A stretch of 64,000 nt of DNA from Mycobacterium florentinum (GCF_010730355.1 NZ_AP022576.1:3534001-3598000); one strand, 5' to 3'. Positions 43,814-52,213 are shown, counted from the stretch's first letter. Numbers and translations: made by a program. Notes: generated by a model not told the origin, from the letters alone.

Positions 43814-44866
43814 TCAAGCGGTCGCGTCCACTCCCATCAGTTGCGCCAGCTGCTCGGCCGAATAGCGCCCCGGGCCCTGGTCTTTGAGCACCGCTGCCCG
43901 CGCGGCACGAGCCAATGCGGTGTTCAGCGGTGCCTCGATGCCGTGTCGATGAGCGATCCGGACGATCTCCCCGTTGAGAAAGTCGGTCTCCACGTTGCCG
44001 GTCTGGCGGCTCAGCGATTGCCAGGTGGAATTGCTCGGTCCGGTATTCGATCCCGGCACCGGTCGTATCGTCGGTCCATCCGCCCGGGTGGCCGTCGAAA
44101 CCTCGAACGAGATGAATTCGATTCCCGCTTGCCGCAACACGTTTTCGCCTTCGCGCCGCAGCGCGGCCACCAGCTCGTCAGCGGCATCGAGTGTGAGGGC
44201 GCCCACGGCGTTGCCGAGGTTGCTCAGCAACTTGTTGTACTTCCACGGGGCGACGTCGTCCGGCATGCGCACCCGGACCCCCGCCGTGGTCCAGGTCTCG
44301 GCGAGCCCCGCCAGCAGGTCGGCGTCCTCCTGCGTGCGCAGTGTGGCGGGCCACCGCGCGATGTGGAATTGGCCGACCACCGGCCAGGCCCGCACAACGA
44401 CCTCGCCGGGTTGGAGGTGCACGGCCGGCAACCACACGCAGATCCCGAATACCCGCCGGAAGTAACGCAGCGTCTTCTCCTCCGCGGCAACGCCATTGAG
44501 TGCGGTCATGGCCGGCAGGCACTCACCCGCAGTTCCCATGACGCCGTCGGGACCATGGACGGGTTGGTCCACCCATTCCTGCAGTGCCGCATCGAGTTGC
44601 TGGGTCTTGGTCGCGACCACCAGGACGTCGCCACCGGTCAACCGAACATCGCCGGGTCGTGACGCCGTAGTGACCGCGGTCGTGAAGGTTCCGTCGGGCG
44701 TCTTCAGCGTGATGCCTTCGGCGGCCAGGACCTCCGCGTGCCGGCCGCGCGCAACCAGCACCAAGGGAATACCGGCGCGGGCGAGCACCCCGCCCACGGT
44801 GCCGCCGATAGCGCCGGCGCCGATGATCACGTATCGGCGGTCAATTCCTGCAGACAACCGGCCCAC
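43814..44866 (-). CDS. Ketopantoate reductase-like oxidoreductase (ApbA/PanE family)
   Basis: A 350-residue NADPH-dependent protein with the Rossmann motif YVIIGAGAIGGTVGGVLARAG and the PanE-type middle segment APWKYNKLLSNLGNAVGAL, where the lysine is usually catalytic. The C-terminal GNVETDFLNGEIVRIAHRHG segment is also typical. Such paralogues are common and not all act in pantothenate synthesis; no pan genes are near. It ends 8 bp from the convergent monooxygenase stop. Confidence 0.86.
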   Translation of the reverse strand: MGRLSAGIDRRYVIIGAGAIGGTVGGVLARAGIPLVLVARGRHAEVLAAEGITLKTPDGTFTTAVTTASRPGDVRLTGGDVLVVATKTQQLDAALQEWVDQPVHGPDGVMGTAGECLPAMTALNGVAAEEKTLRYFRRVFGICVWLPAVHLQPGEVVVRAWPVVGQFHIARWPATLRTQEDADLLAGLAETWTTAGVRVRMPDDVAPWKYNKLLSNLGNAVGALTLDAADELVAALRREGENVLRQAGIEFISFEVSTATRADGPTIRPVPGSNTGPSNSTWQSLSRQTGNVETDFLNGEIVRIAHRHGIEAPLNTALARAARAAVLKDQGPGRYSAEQLAQLMGVDATA

Positions 44867-44933
44867 CTTCCGTCGGCTCCGGAGTTTTCCTGCGCGAGGT
44901 TACGTCGGCTCGCTGGGAGACGGGTGAGCACGC

Positions 44934-45001
44934 GAGAGCGGGCCTCCTCCGGAGGTTGCTGGTACCCCGCTACCAGCAACCCCTGAAGGAAGCCCGCTCT
45001 C
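44934..45001. repeat. 68-nt imperfect inverted repeat
   Basis: The outer arms GAGAGCGGGC (44934-44943) and GCCCGCTCTC (44992-45001) are perfectly complementary. The inner arms GGTTGCTGGTA (44954-44964) and TACCAGCAACC (44971-44981) are also perfect, with a 6-nt loop. Between them the arms pair imperfectly. It lies between the divergent panE-like and tetR genes. No T-tract follows on either strand. It may be a small palindromic mobile sequence or an RNA hairpin. Confidence 0.6.
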
Positions 45002-45017
45002 TCTTTGCGATCCAGGT

Positions 45018-45037
45018 CTGTAGTCGTTTGACTACAG
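45018..45037. promoter_or_regulatory. Palindromic operator upstream of the TetR gene at 45052
   Basis: CTGTAGTC (45018-45025) and GACTACAG (45030-45037) form a perfect 8-bp inverted repeat with a 4-bp spacer, 14 bp before the GTG start. A further half site (GACTACA) occurs at 45054-45060, inside the start. This fits autoregulation by the TetR protein. Confidence 0.65.
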
Positions 45038-45051
45038 TGTAGTGTAGACAT

Positions 45052-45624
45052 GTGACTACACAAAGCGCAAGCCCTGATACTGCGCAAGCCACTACCCCGA
45101 CCGGCCGCGAAGAGGTGACCGCCGCGATCCTGGACAGCGCGGCGGAGATGTTCGCCGAACGCGGGCCGGGGGCGGCGTCCATTCGCGACATCGCGAGCAG
45201 GGCCCACGTCAATCACGGCCTGGTGTTTCGCCATTTCGGAACGAAGGAGAAGCTCGTCGCGGCCGTACTCGATCACTTGGCCGCCAAGCTGACCACGTTG
45301 ACCGGCGGCGAGGCATCCCCTGCCGAGGTCGAGAGGGCCACCTCGATCCATTTGCGGGTCATCGCGCGTGCACTGCTCGACGGGTTTCCGGCGGGCAAAC
45401 TGCAGTCCAGCTTCCCCGCCGCCGCCCGGCTGCTCGACGGGATCCGGCCCGAGCACGAGAGCGAAGAGAGCGCCAGGCTGGGAGCGTCACACGCGATCGC
45501 CCTGCTGTTGGGTTGGCAACTGTTCGAACCGTTCATCCGCTCGGCGACCGGACTCGATCTGGCCCGAGAGGAGCTGCGCGGATCGATGTTCGCCGAGATG
45601 GCGAGGCTTGCCGAGCCGCACTGA
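45052..45624 (+). CDS. TetR-family regulator
   Basis: A 190-residue regulator with VTAAILDSAAEMFAERGPG, SIRDIASRAHVNHGLVFRHFGTKEKL as the DNA-binding domain (parts SIRDIASRAHV and VFRHFGTKEKL). The rest is helical with no known ligand. GTG 45052 is used. A P450 gene follows 112 bp downstream in the same direction, and a panE-like gene is divergent. Confidence 0.88.
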   Translation: MTTQSASPDTAQATTPTGREEVTAAILDSAAEMFAERGPGAASIRDIASRAHVNHGLVFRHFGTKEKLVAAVLDHLAAKLTTLTGGEASPAEVERATSIHLRVIARALLDGFPAGKLQSSFPAAARLLDGIRPEHESEESARLGASHAIALLLGWQLFEPFIRSATGLDLAREELRGSMFAEMARLAEPH

Positions 45625-45736
45625 GGCCCGGGCCGCCGTCTTCTCGAGATTCGGAACCTACGGATGCTCGGTAGGCTGGGTGGGCGTCGAAGCCCCGAGG
45701 AGGCGCTGATGTTCCGCACCGTGTGGGCGAGTTGAA

Positions 45737-47068
45737 ATGAGCCAGACGACGCCAGCCGTGACCGATCGTCTCGCGCGGCTGCCGCTACCGCCCGGCCCCC
45801 GAGTGCCCGGCGTGGTGCAGACCGCGCTGTTCTCCCATCGAGACCGCATCACTCCGTGGTTGCGTAAGCACTACGGCGATGTCGTCGCGGTCTCCGTACT
45901 GGGCCGGCCGTCGGTCCTGGTGTGCAGTCCCGAGCTCACCCGGTCCGTGCTGAGCGGCGAGCCGACGACCTTCCATGCGGGCGAAGGAAGAATTCAAGGC
46001 ATACGCAACGTGATGGGTGAGCGATCCGTGGTCACCACCGACGAGGCTGAGCACCAACGGCTTCGCAAATTGCTGGTGCCCCCCTTCAACGGCGCCGCGC
46101 TGCGCGGGTACCGGGACATGATGAACGAGCTCGCCGCCAAAGAGGTGAGCCGCTGGCCGGTCGGCACGCCGTTCGCCGGGCAGCCGCGGATGAATGCGGT
46201 GACCCTGGAGATGATGTTGCGCGTCGTCTTGGGCCTGCAGGAGGGACCGCAGCTCGACGCGTTGCGGGTCCCATTCTCGCGACTCGTTTCGGCATCCATG
46301 GCGGTATACGCCGGCGAAGTGGTGCCGCCGTTGCAGCGGTTCGGGCCCTGGAAGCGATTCCGTCAGCTGCGCGAGCGCATCGACGACGCGCTCTACGCGG
46401 AGGTGCGCGAGCGCCGCAGCGCGGGAAATACCGCCGACCGCGGCGATGTGTTATCTCAATTGATCGCCACGCAAGTAGACGGCGACCGGCTCTCCGATGT
46501 CGAGCTGCGCGACCAAATGGTCACCCTGCTGCTGGCCGGCCACGAAACCACCGCCATCACACTCGCCTGGACGCTGCACGACCTGGCGCACGATCAAGCG
46601 TTGCAGGACAAGGCGATTGCCGCCGTCGACACCGGAGACGACAAATACTTCGAAGCCGTCATCAAAGAGTCGATGCGGCTACATCCGGTGTTCTACGCCG
46701 TCGCACGACGCCTCACCCACGATGTCGAGCTGGGTGGCTACCGTGTCCCGGCCGGCCACACCGTGTTCGCGGGCATCGGCCCCGTTCAGTCCGATCCCGG
46801 GCAGCACGCCGATCCGTCCGTCTTTCGACCCGAACGTTTTCTCGACGGCTCGGCCACGGCCACCAACTGGCTGCCCTTCGGCGCCGGGGTACGCCGTTGT
46901 CTCGGTGGGGGATTCGCGATGATGGAGTCCACCGCGATCCTTCGTGAGGTCCTGCTCAACTACCGCCTCGCGCCCGCGCGCAACCGGCCCGAGAAAGCCC
47001 GCGCCCGTCACGTCGTCTACATCCCGTCCCACGGCGCCCGCATCATCGCCCACAGACGCACGAAATAG
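45737..47068 (+). CDS. Cytochrome P450 monooxygenase
   Basis: A 443-residue P450 with a proline-rich start (RLPLPPGPRVPG), I-helix LLAGHETTAITLAW, ExxR KESMRLHPV and heme loop FGAGVRRCLGGGFAMME. All key motifs are canonical, in contrast to the P450 at 21591. The layout resembles actinobacterial families that are close to eukaryotic-type P450s in the LPPGP and AGHETT parts. Substrate unknown. Confidence 0.93.
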   Translation: MSQTTPAVTDRLARLPLPPGPRVPGVVQTALFSHRDRITPWLRKHYGDVVAVSVLGRPSVLVCSPELTRSVLSGEPTTFHAGEGRIQGIRNVMGERSVVTTDEAEHQRLRKLLVPPFNGAALRGYRDMMNELAAKEVSRWPVGTPFAGQPRMNAVTLEMMLRVVLGLQEGPQLDALRVPFSRLVSASMAVYAGEVVPPLQRFGPWKRFRQLRERIDDALYAEVRERRSAGNTADRGDVLSQLIATQVDGDRLSDVELRDQMVTLLLAGHETTAITLAWTLHDLAHDQALQDKAIAAVDTGDDKYFEAVIKESMRLHPVFYAVARRLTHDVELGGYRVPAGHTVFAGIGPVQSDPGQHADPSVFRPERFLDGSATATNWLPFGAGVRRCLGGGFAMMESTAILREVLLNYRLAPARNRPEKARARHVVYIPSHGARIIAHRRTK

Positions 47069-47072
47069 GTTG

Positions 47073-47660
47073 TCAGAGCATTGAATTGATCATCGCTCCG
47101 CCGTCGTTGTCGACCTGAGTGGTCGCACTGTCGTCCTGCCTGAAGTTGACGAAGGCCGTCTGCCGAGTCGAGGTGTTCAGCAGCTCGTTGAACGTGCCGA
47201 TGACGGGGATCGGTCCCTGCGGGCCCAAGACGTCCGCGGTGTAGTTCATGAACGTCTCCTGCTGAAAGTTGGCTCCCTGCACCGTTCTCGTGATGGGCGC
47301 GCTCAAGTCCTTGACGTTGATCAGGCCCGCCGCCGGAGTTCCGGTCAACTGGTTGATATCGGCCTGCAGCATGCCGACGAGATCGGCTCCGCTGGCGGGT
47401 TTGACCGCGACCTGCAACTGCGCGCTGGAGTTTGGGTTGGACAGCGCCACCCAGTTGGGGCCGCGGTCGGCCATCGTCCAGCCCGGCGCTGGCGTAATCG
47501 AGACGCCACCGGCGATGGTGACCGAGTCGGCCGAGGCCAGCGCGTGCGGCGGTCGGTTGATGTTGGCGATCAGAACGATCGCGGAGGCCGCGACACCGGC
47601 GATCGCGAGCGACCGCCGGTGGTGTCCGAACCGTGCCCCAGTTGTCGACCAGGTGGTCAT
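47073..47660 (-). CDS. Membrane-anchored or exported hypothetical protein
   Basis: A 195-residue protein with one N-terminal hydrophobic segment (LAIAGVAASAIVLIANI) after a basic stretch, so it is either exported or anchored with the main part outside. The outer domain starts VTIAGGVSITPAPGWTMAD and has SNPNSSAQLQVAVKP, suggesting a beta-rich fold as in mycobacterial LpqN/DUF-type cell-envelope proteins; that comparison is weak. ATG 47660 is chosen; 47708 is possible. It converges on the P450 gene. Confidence 0.7.
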   Translation of the reverse strand: MTTWSTTGARFGHHRRSLAIAGVAASAIVLIANINRPPHALASADSVTIAGGVSITPAPGWTMADRGPNWVALSNPNSSAQLQVAVKPASGADLVGMLQADINQLTGTPAAGLINVKDLSAPITRTVQGANFQQETFMNYTADVLGPQGPIPVIGTFNELLNTSTRQTAFVNFRQDDSATTQVDNDGGAMINSML

Positions 47661-47840
47661 GCTCGTACTCCTCCTGCCGTTGAGCGGGCCAGTGGTTACT
47701 TTGCCCATCGGCTTCTAGAGTCGCCCGACGTGGTAGGACTTGTCCAACATCGGGTTGCTATGGCCCGATACATGCCGCTTATGAAGCCTGCGCCGGCAGG
47801 AATTGGTTGTCGCGGAATTCGTTAGCGCGACCGGGTGCGG

Positions 47841-48011
47841 CTAGGCGGCCGCCGCGTTCGCCGAGACGGGAGTCACCTCGGAGTGCACGTGGCCGCAGGT
47901 CCCACAACGCACCTCGTACTCGAGCTTGTTGTCGCCGATTTCCAGGAACCGATACTCGGCGAACGCTGCGCATCGCGGGCACCGCGCGCGACCGTGCTCT
48001 ATCGTCGTCAT
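47841..48011 (-). CDS. 56-residue zinc-ribbon-like small protein
   Basis: A short ORF starts at ATG 48011 with GGAG upstream and ends TAG 47841-47843. It encodes MTTIEHGRARCPRC at the start and RCGTCGHVHSEV later: two CxxC knuckles 26 residues apart, which is enough for a zinc ribbon. Codon third positions are GC-rich as in real genes here. Possible roles include binding nucleic acid or a protein partner; none can be shown. Confidence 0.68.
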   Translation of the reverse strand: MTTIEHGRARCPRCAAFAEYRFLEIGDNKLEYEVRCGTCGHVHSEVTPVSANAAAA

Positions 48012-48084
48012 CGCGGGCTCCGTTCACGACTGCGGTTTCGTGAAAATACCCGGCTGAACCCAGGTCAAACCTGCTGGTTCACAA

Positions 48085-48492
48085 CTAATAGAGACGATAT
48101 GCGTGACGCGATAAATCGAATCCGTGCTGCGTCTTGGTGTTCCGGCATTGCATTCCCGCCGCGGTGTTGGTGCACGACATCGGGCCGACGGTCTGGGTGC
48201 TACCGACGGCGAGCATCGGGCCGTCGCCGAACGCGCTGTCGATGTGGCAGGCAAACTGCCCCGGCTGGTCTTGGTTGACGACGAGCGCGTTGCCCCAATT
48301 CAACGGGCAGTCGGCCGGCTTGGGCGGCGGCGTGAAGCTGTACTCCTTGATGTCGCAGCGTGCCTGGAAGTCGTAGACCTCGCAGCCGATGTTGCCGCCC
48401 GGCACCGCAATAAAGCCCGGGTCGGCCGATGCCGGCGGCGCGACGAGGCCGAGGCCGGCGACTGCTACCGTCGCGGCGACTATGCGTTTCAT
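48085..48492 (-). CDS. Exported Cys-rich protein, DUF6636-like
   Basis: A 135-residue protein with a Sec signal (MKRIVAATVAVAGLGLVAPPASA, cleavage after ASA). Cysteines at NIGCEV, QARCDI, PADCPLN, FACHID, MSCTN and MQCRN suggest three disulfides. The layout is shared with the protein at 24743-25162. Function unknown. It diverges from the tetR gene at 48577, so the operator between them may act on both. Confidence 0.78.
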   Translation of the reverse strand: MKRIVAATVAVAGLGLVAPPASADPGFIAVPGGNIGCEVYDFQARCDIKEYSFTPPPKPADCPLNWGNALVVNQDQPGQFACHIDSAFGDGPMLAVGSTQTVGPMSCTNTAAGMQCRNTKTQHGFDLSRHAYRLY

Positions 48493-48550
48493 GCGGCGGA
48501 CGTTACCGCGCGGGCGGGCACTTCCGCTGGCGAAATCGCATTGACCTATT

Positions 48551-48575
48551 TGAACACATATCGTTAATGTGTTCA
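48551..48575. promoter_or_regulatory. Palindromic operator at the TetR gene start
   Basis: TGAACACA (48551-48558) and TGTGTTCA (48568-48575) form a perfect 8-bp inverted repeat around a 9-bp AT-rich spacer. It ends one base before the GTG at 48577, fitting an autorepressor operator that may also cover the promoter of the divergent exported protein. Confidence 0.68.
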
Positions 48576-48576
48576 C

Positions 48577-49179
48577 GTGCCCGTCGATGCCGCGCGAGAC
48601 ACCAGACCGGTGCCGAACGCGTTGTTGACCGCCGCCTCCGACACGCTGCGCCAGCTCGGACCCCGAAGGTTCTCCTTGACGGCGGTGGCCGAAGCCGCCG
48701 GCGTATCGCGTGGCACCGTCCACAATTTGTTGGGCACCCGCGACAGCGCGATTGCCACCGCTCTCAACCAGCTGGCCGCGGGGTTCATCGACACCATGGC
48801 CGTCGAGGTCGCCAAGGAAGCCACCCTGGCCGACCAAGCGGCGGCAGTCGCGGTGTTGATTTGTGCGCATCGTCAACGCTCGCAGTCGATGTCGCGGGGC
48901 CTGGATCGCAGCATCCTGGTCTTGCTGCTGGACCACGGCGGCGACGAGTTGGTGCGCCGCGCGATCGAGTTGTGGAAGCCCTTGGTCAAAGCCGCCCAGC
49001 GCAACGGAGAGGTCGGCCCGACGGTCGACGCCGCGCGCGCTAGTGAATGGATCGTGCGAATGCTGTTCAGTTTCGAGCTGGTGCCCCCGATCGCGGTCAA
49101 CCTCGACAATCCCCGTGCCGTGCGCCGCTACGTCGGCGATCACATCGTCGCCGGTCTGACCGGAGCCGACCGTGGCTGA
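48577..49179 (+). CDS. TetR-family regulator
   Basis: A 200-residue protein with the DNA-binding segment FSLTAVAEAAGVSRGTVHNLLGTRDSA. The ligand domain is helical. It is followed by an 8-bp overlap with a remnant flavin monooxygenase start (GTGGCTGA) and then an SDR gene, a layout in which the three were once one operon. Confidence 0.85.
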   Translation: MPVDAARDTRPVPNALLTAASDTLRQLGPRRFSLTAVAEAAGVSRGTVHNLLGTRDSAIATALNQLAAGFIDTMAVEVAKEATLADQAAAVAVLICAHRQRSQSMSRGLDRSILVLLLDHGGDELVRRAIELWKPLVKAAQRNGEVGPTVDAARASEWIVRMLFSFELVPPIAVNLDNPRAVRRYVGDHIVAGLTGADRG

Positions 49180-49326
49180 ACCCGACTACGAAGTGGCGAT
49201 CGTCGGCGCCGGGCCGGGAGGCATCGCCGCCGCTTCAAGCTGTACAAGCACCAGCGCATGAACTTTCACACCCAACCCGACATCGCGCCGCGGCCGGCGC
49301 CGCAAGCAGAGGAGCTATCGGCATGA
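49172..49326 (+). pseudogene. Remnant of a flavin-containing (Baeyer-Villiger type) monooxygenase
   Basis: The frame opening at GTG 49172 reads EPDYEVAIVGAGPGGIAAA, the FAD-binding start of FMO/BVMO enzymes, then ends at TGA 49259. From 49234 another frame reads FKLYKHQRMNFHTQPDIAP and reaches TGA 49324, overlapping the SDR start by ATGA as an intact operon gene would. The two ends of one gene of roughly 500 codons therefore seem joined by a large internal deletion near 49232. The N-terminal identity is firm; assigning the tail to the same enzyme is inference. Confidence 0.65.
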
Positions 49327-50150
49327 CCGACACCGCCACCCCGTTAGCGGGGAAAGTCGCCTACGTGACGGGAGCCGCCCGCGGACAGGGCCGCTCACAC
49401 TGCATCCGGCTGGCCCGGGCCGGCGCCGACATCGTCGCGATCGACGCGTGCGCGCCGGTTGCCGAACACAACGGCTATCCCCCGGCAACGCCCGAAGACC
49501 TCGCCGAGACGGTCGGCCTGGTCGAGAGCGAGGGCCGCAAGATCGTCGCCGATGAGGTCGACGTCCGCGACCTGGCCGGCCAGCAGCGGGTGGTGTCGAA
49601 CGCGATCGAACAGTTCGGGCGCCTCGACATCGTCGTGGCCAATGCCGGCGTGCTGAATTGGGGCCGGGTGTGGGAGATTTCGCCCCAGCAGTGGCAGGAG
49701 ACGCTCGATACCAACCTCACCGGGCTGTGGAACACCATGAAATCGGTGGTGCCGGTGATGATCGACGCCGGCCATGGCGGCTCGATCATCAACATCAGCT
49801 CGGCGGCGGGAATCAAAGCCGTTCCGGGCTGCGGGCATTACTGCGCAACCAAATTCGGAGTCGTCGGCCTCACCAACTCGTTGGCGGTTGAACTCGGCGA
49901 ATTCGGTATCCGCGTCAACTCGGTGCACCCCTACGGCACCGACACCCCGATGGGTAACGACCTGTCGATGTACCAGGTCTTTCAGGACCACCCGAATTAC
50001 ATCCACAGTTTCTCGCCGGGCGCGCTGCCGACCGAATCGCTGGCCGCTCCCGACCTGATCTCCGACATCGTCGTGTGGCTGGCCAGCGACGCGTCCTCGT
50101 TGGTCACCGCCGCCCAAATCCCGGCCGACAAGGGCTATCTCAAGATCTGA
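49323..50150 (+). CDS. SDR oxidoreductase, mycofactocin-coupled type
   Basis: A 275-residue short-chain dehydrogenase. The nucleotide motif VTGAARGQGRSHCIRLARAGADIVAIDAC is of the mycofactocin-associated subfamily, recognised by GAARGQGRSH and the AIDAC strand. NNAG is NAGVLNW, the catalytic serine is in NISSAAG and the YxxxK is YCATK. These enzymes hold NAD tightly and recycle it through mycofactocin. It follows the flavin monooxygenase remnant with coupled ATGA. Confidence 0.9.
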   Translation: MTDTATPLAGKVAYVTGAARGQGRSHCIRLARAGADIVAIDACAPVAEHNGYPPATPEDLAETVGLVESEGRKIVADEVDVRDLAGQQRVVSNAIEQFGRLDIVVANAGVLNWGRVWEISPQQWQETLDTNLTGLWNTMKSVVPVMIDAGHGGSIINISSAAGIKAVPGCGHYCATKFGVVGLTNSLAVELGEFGIRVNSVHPYGTDTPMGNDLSMYQVFQDHPNYIHSFSPGALPTESLAAPDLISDIVVWLASDASSLVTAAQIPADKGYLKI

Positions 50151-50562
50151 GCGCCGGGCGTCAGCGTCGTTGGTTGCGAACGCTGGTGGCGGAATCGCTC
50201 TGGGGGCGATCGGAGAAAGTGGGCATCTGCACCGGTTCCGAATCGTCACCCGTGTGGGAGACGACCTCGGGCTCGGTGCGATGTGAAAACAAATCCGATG
50301 AATTCATCGAGCGGGGTCCTTAGTTTGGTTCGGCTTCAGCACAACGTTGGTGTGTCGAGCGAAGGTCGATCGATTCGTGAGCTGCGCATCTACACACAAA
50401 GTACGGCTACGGTGCCAACGGCAATACGAACGACTTACCACCAATCTACACGCGAGCGCGTCAGGAAAGACATCGCCCCCGGCGATTGCTCCGACATTTG
50501 CCTCAACGTGCTGTGGGCTGGCGGGAGACCACCCACCAGCCCACAAGAAGAACAGCTCACAC
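50151..50562. terminator. Non-coding gap with hairpin terminator for the cold-shock gene
   Basis: This 412-bp stretch has no convincing gene. At its right end TGTGGGCTGG (50512-50521) and CCAGCCCACA (50536-50545) form a perfect 10-bp stem with a 14-nt loop, 17 bp beyond the cold-shock stop on the minus strand. No U-tract follows, as often in mycobacteria. The part at 50300-50470 is clearly less GC-rich than the flanks; I see no known element in it. Confidence 0.6.
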
Positions 50563-50766
50563 TTAGACGGCGGTTACCCCGACTGCCTGCGGACCCTTGG
50601 CCCCCTGCTCGATGTTGAACTCAACTCGCTGGTTTTCCTCGAGCGACTTGTAGCCGTTTCCCTGGATTTCTGAGTAGTGGACAAACACATCTGCTGCGCC
50701 GCCATCCGGAGCGATAAAACCGAAGCCTTTTTCGCTGTTAAACCATTTCACAGTTCCCTGTGTCAT
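50563..50766 (-). CDS. Cold-shock protein (CspA family)
   Basis: A 67-residue single cold-shock domain: [21 protein letters not shown] with RNP1 KGFGFI, then RNP2 VFVHYSEI. It binds single-stranded RNA or DNA and melts secondary structure. ATG 50766 is used because the family always starts at [10 protein letters not shown]; the gene has a long upstream non-coding part (to 51001), as is common for csp mRNAs. Confidence 0.96.
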   Translation of the reverse strand: MTQGTVKWFNSEKGFGFIAPDGGAADVFVHYSEIQGNGYKSLEENQRVEFNIEQGAKGPQAVGVTAV

Positions 50767-51001
50767 ACCTTCAACTTCTCTCATTCTGAATGGATGCCGA
50801 CAGGCATCCCGGGTCACAGTAGCATGCGCGGCACGAAAGAGTTGTCTTCGACTGTGATAGAACGCCTTTCATCCACGGGCGCGGGATGTGCGACGAGCTA
50901 CTTAGTGCTGAAAAGTGGTTTACCGCAGAGAGTTTGGAAAGTATCGACCCAAGACCGCGAGGAGCTTGGCCGTGGATATGGTTGTGCTGTAGTCGATTTA
51001 A

Positions 51002-51325
51002 TCAGCTCTGACTCAGCACCGGCCTGAGGTCGTCGAGGCGGTCGAACAGGTGCCAGACGTATCCCGACGATCCGTTCTCGCGGTGCGGATGTAGGTCCGC
51101 GAGTTCCGGGTCGTTGCAGTAGCTGTCAAAGGCCTCCCGCGATTCCCACTCCACGAGGATCAGCACCTGGCGCGGCTCGATGTCGCCGAGCATCGCGTGC
51201 TGGAAACTGCCGAGCGCGACGACGCGGCCGCCGTGCCGGGCCACTTCGGCGGGCGAACGTCGTGAGTAAGCGCGGTACTCGTCGGCATCGGCAATATCGA
51301 AGAGATTCAAGGCATAAACGCTCAT
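51002..51325 (-). CDS. DUF1330-like small dimeric alpha-beta barrel protein
   Basis: A 107-residue protein starting MSVYALNLFDIADADEYRAYSRRSPAEV in two parts (MSVYALNLFDI, EYRAYSRRSP) and including VLILVEWESREAFDSYCND. This is the ferredoxin-like dimeric barrel seen in DUF1330 and ABM-type proteins. No catalytic residues are evident. It stands alone between the csp and transglutaminase-like genes. Confidence 0.78.
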   Translation of the reverse strand: MSVYALNLFDIADADEYRAYSRRSPAEVARHGGRVVALGSFQHAMLGDIEPRQVLILVEWESREAFDSYCNDPELADLHPHRENGSSGYVWHLFDRLDDLRPVLSQS

Positions 51326-51358
51326 GGCGCCGACGTTACGTGCGACCGCTCGCCGCCT

Positions 51359-52213
51359 CTACGCCAGGCTGACCAGTTGTTCGACGGAGTCCTTGGGCAG
51401 CTCGCCGTCGACAATCGCCGTGACGGTCATGTTCTGCAGGGTGATGGCGCCGCCATGGTTGTCCAGGAACGCGGTGTCGGCGGCGTCGCGTCCGGTCGCG
51501 ATGCGGACCATGGACTGCCGGGGGGCCAGGCAGGTGGCATCGACGACTCGCCACACACCGTCGATCAGCGCCTCGGCCACGGCATGAAAATCCATCGGGT
51601 GGCATCCGGGCGCGTACACGGCCACCAATCGGGCCGGGACATAGACGGCGCGCAGCAGCGCGATCACCAGATGGGCATAGTCGCGGCACACGCCCGCACC
51701 CGCAAGCAAGGTATCGGCCGCCCCGTCGATCGGATCGCTGGACCCGGGGACATAGCTCAGTCGGGTACCGACCCACGAAGAGACTTTCTCGAGCAACGTC
51801 ACCGACGTGGCGTACTGCTGGAATTCGGTAGCGGCGAATCCGAAGAACTTGTCGGCTTCGGCGTATCTACTGGGACGCAGATACTTGATGGCGTCGATAT
51901 CGCTGATCGGCTCGGGGTCCGCCTGGCCGGCGACCGTCGCCGAATACGACAAGGTGACTATTCCCTTGTCGGCCTCCACGACGTGGATACGCGACAGATG
52001 CGCACCGATGATTTCGCGCGGTTCAACAACCTCGCCGTTGTGTGTGATCGTGAGCGATTCGCTCACATCGATACCCGGCTGACGGCTGACCGCGATCTGG
52101 AAGTCCAGCACCGTCGGTTCGGTGACCTCGAGTTCGATTTCCGCGCCCACGCTGCGGCTCGGGCCGGTCGTGTTGCCGTCTTGCGTCGCGCCGCGGCGTC
52201 TCCATGCAGGCAT
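51359..52213 (-). CDS. Transglutaminase-like cysteine protein
   Basis: A 284-residue protein with an N-terminal beta-rich part and a transglutaminase core. The triad is visible: cysteine in AGAGVCRDYAHLV, histidine in MDFHAVAEALI and aspartate in WRVVDATCLAP. Bacterial members act as proteases, amide hydrolases or cross-linkers. No signal peptide is seen, so it is likely cytoplasmic. The neighbouring genes give no specific clue. Confidence 0.88.
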   Translation of the reverse strand: MPAWRRRGATQDGNTTGPSRSVGAEIELEVTEPTVLDFQIAVSRQPGIDVSESLTITHNGEVVEPREIIGAHLSRIHVVEADKGIVTLSYSATVAGQADPEPISDIDAIKYLRPSRYAEADKFFGFAATEFQQYATSVTLLEKVSSWVGTRLSYVPGSSDPIDGAADTLLAGAGVCRDYAHLVIALLRAVYVPARLVAVYAPGCHPMDFHAVAEALIDGVWRVVDATCLAPRQSMVRIATGRDAADTAFLDNHGGAITLQNMTVTAIVDGELPKDSVEQLVSLA

